From contig NZ_VSST01000043.1 in NCBI RefSeq assembly GCF_019402665.1, positions 1-64,000 on the forward strand: a stretch of 64,000 nucleotides of DNA, given 5' to 3'. Under the pieces are notes generated by a model, which searched no databases, was not told where the DNA came from, and saw nothing but the letters and a program-made list of their open reading frames with translations. This document shows, in pieces, positions 62,876 through 64,000 of the stretch. The stretch's first letter is position 1, and each line of letters opens with the position of its first letter. The DNA is from Bradyrhizobium canariense. GTDB lineage: Bacteria; Pseudomonadota; Alphaproteobacteria; Rhizobiales; Xanthobacteraceae. A program made the translations under genes and the position numbers.

Positions 62876-64000
62876 GTGACACAAGCCAAACCACCTTCCC
62901 AGCCCCCCGTCGCCCCGCGCCGGCCGCATTCCTTCACGCGGCACGGGATCACCGTGACCGATGACTATGCCTGGCTGAAGGACGAGAAGTGGCAGGAGGT
63001 GCTGCGCGACCCCGCAGTGCTCGATCCCGACATCCGCAAATATCTCGACGAAGAAAATGGCTACACCGAGAGCCTGCTCGGCCATACCGCAGCGCTCCAG
63101 AAGACGCTGGTGCGCGAGATGCGGGGGCGGATCAAGGAAGACGATTCCAGTGTGCCGTCGCCGGATGGCCCCTTCGCCTATTTCCGCAAATTCCGCGAAG
63201 GCGGCCAGCACGAGCTGTTCGGCCGCATGCCGCGCGATGGCGGCGAGGGCCACATCGTGCTCGACGGCGATGCGCTCGCCAAGGACCACACCTATTTCAA
63301 ATTCGGCGGCAGCCGGCACTCGAATGACCACAGGCTGCAGGCCTGGAGCGCCGACACCAAAGGCTCGGAATATTTCTCCATCCGCGTGCGCGACTGGGCG
63401 ACCGGAAAGGACCTCGACGACGTCGTCGAGGAGACCGACGGCGGCGTGGTCTGGAGCAAGGACGCAACGTCGTTCTTCTACGTGAAGCTCGACGACAATC
63501 ACCGCCCGATGCAGGTGTGGCGGCACAAGCTCGGCACTGGGCAGGCCGACGACACGCTGGTTTACGAAGAGCAGGATTCCGGCTGGTTCACCCATCTGCA
63601 CGAGAGCACCAGCGGGCGCTTCTGCGTCATCGCGGGCGGCGACCACGAGACCTCCGAGCAGCGGCTGATCGACCTCGCCCATCCCGACGCACCGCCGCGC
63701 CTCGTCGCGGCACGCGAGGAAGGCGTGCAATACTCGCTCGCCGACCGTGGCGACGAACTCTTCATCCTGACCAATGCCGACGACGCGATCGACTTCAAGA
63801 TCGTCACCGCACCGCTGGCATCACCCGAGCGCAAGAACTGGCGCGATCTGATCCCGTATCGCCCGGGCATCTACATCATCGATCTCGATCTCTATGCCGG
63901 CCACATGGTGTGGCTGGAACGCGCCAATGCGCTGCCGTCCATCGTGATCCGCGACCTCGCCTCGAACGAGGAGCACGCCATCGCCTTCGACGAAGCGGCC
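62876..64000 (+). CDS. S9-family peptidase (oligopeptidase B/prolyl oligopeptidase), N-terminal part
   Basis: 375 codons open to the right edge from GTG 62876, which has GAGG 6 bases upstream. The N-terminal helix and seven-bladed propeller of S9A peptidases are clear: RRPHSFTRHGITVTDDYAWLKD, then DEENGYTESLL, RIKEDDSSVPSPDGPFAYF and FRVRDWATGK-like blade motifs. The serine hydrolase domain would lie beyond the window. Oligopeptidase B cleaves after basic residues in short peptides; the propeller style fits it better than prolyl oligopeptidase. Confidence 0.9.
   Translation, partial: MTQAKPPSQPPVAPRRPHSFTRHGITVTDDYAWLKDEKWQEVLRDPAVLDPDIRKYLDEENGYTESLLGHTAALQKTLVREMRGRIKEDDSSVPSPDGPFAYFRKFREGGQHELFGRMPRDGGEGHIVLDGDALAKDHTYFKFGGSRHSNDHRLQAWSADTKGSEYFSIRVRDWATGKDLDDVVEETDGGVVWSKDATSFFYVKLDDNHRPMQVWRHKLGTGQADDTLVYEEQDSGWFTHLHESTSGRFCVIAGGDHETSEQRLIDLAHPDAPPRLVAAREEGVQYSLADRGDELFILTNADDAIDFKIVTAPLASPERKNWRDLIPYRPGIYIIDLDLYAGHMVWLERANALPSIVIRDLASNEEHAIAFDEAA

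Overview
The window looks like chromosomal DNA of a Bradyrhizobium-type alphaproteobacterium. It has high GC, strong Shine-Dalgarno sites, tightly packed operons, many intergenic palindromic repeats of the kind seen in Bradyrhizobium and Rhodopseudomonas, and a gene set typical of the group (form II Cox-like hydroxylase, homogentisate pathway, PQQ dehydrogenase). No tRNA, rRNA, CRISPR, prophage or insertion sequence was recognised. The assignment rests on gene content and repeats, not on any search.

Layout. 1-1072: 5' part of a chemotaxis receptor. 1354-8560: a FIST-domain sensor, a hybrid histidine kinase, two NarL/LuxR response regulators, a periplasmic binding protein fused to cytochrome c, and a PQQ alcohol dehydrogenase with the lanthanide-type Asp-x-Asp. 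This resembles the NosP/NahK and Exa/Erc neighbourhood of Pseudomonas and probably senses and oxidises alcohols. 8842-13267: a decayed coxG remnant, then an intact coxS-coxL-coxM (form II) operon closed by a terminator. 13476-14585: an alpha-methylacyl-CoA racemase-like enzyme.

14774-24158: aromatic degradation. hppD faces an Lrp/AsnC regulator across a perfect palindrome. A second block runs flavin monooxygenase, DUF2783 protein, MBL-fold protein, hmgA, fahA, divergent from a MarR repressor with a palindromic operator. HppD makes homogentisate from 4-hydroxyphenylpyruvate; HmgA opens the ring and FahA hydrolyses fumarylacetoacetate. The monooxygenase pair may feed a second substrate into homogentisate. 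The isomerase step is not encoded in the window.

24528-43831: envelope and signalling genes. These are an inactive caspase-like/TPR protein, an OmpA-like protein, an RND efflux pair, a ParD/ParE-type toxin-antitoxin pair, a Crp-like regulator, AsmA, an adenylate/guanylate cyclase with HAMP and GAF, an LTXXQ-like protein, a LysM protein, and a GGDEF-EAL enzyme. 44173-50773: an AraC regulator followed by an NDH-2-like flavoprotein, acetoacetate decarboxylase, patatin, 3-hydroxybutyrate dehydrogenase and an MBL hydrolase, i.e. a ketone-body/polyhydroxybutyrate-type cluster.

50975-64000: small secreted and membrane proteins (including 40- and 58-codon genes on the minus strand), a beta-propeller lactonase, an orphan RND adaptor, a second inactive caspase-like protein, a large unknown protein with a terpene-cyclase-like DxDTT motif, a nuclease-like protein, a class V aminotransferase, an MBOAT/SGNH-like O-acylation pair, and the start of an S9 oligopeptidase. 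The most unusual signals are the two caspase-fold proteins that have both lost the His/Cys dyad, each with a perfect TGTGA-N6-TCACA box in its upstream region; the binding protein-cytochrome fusion; and the possible two-component homogentisate-forming hydroxylase.
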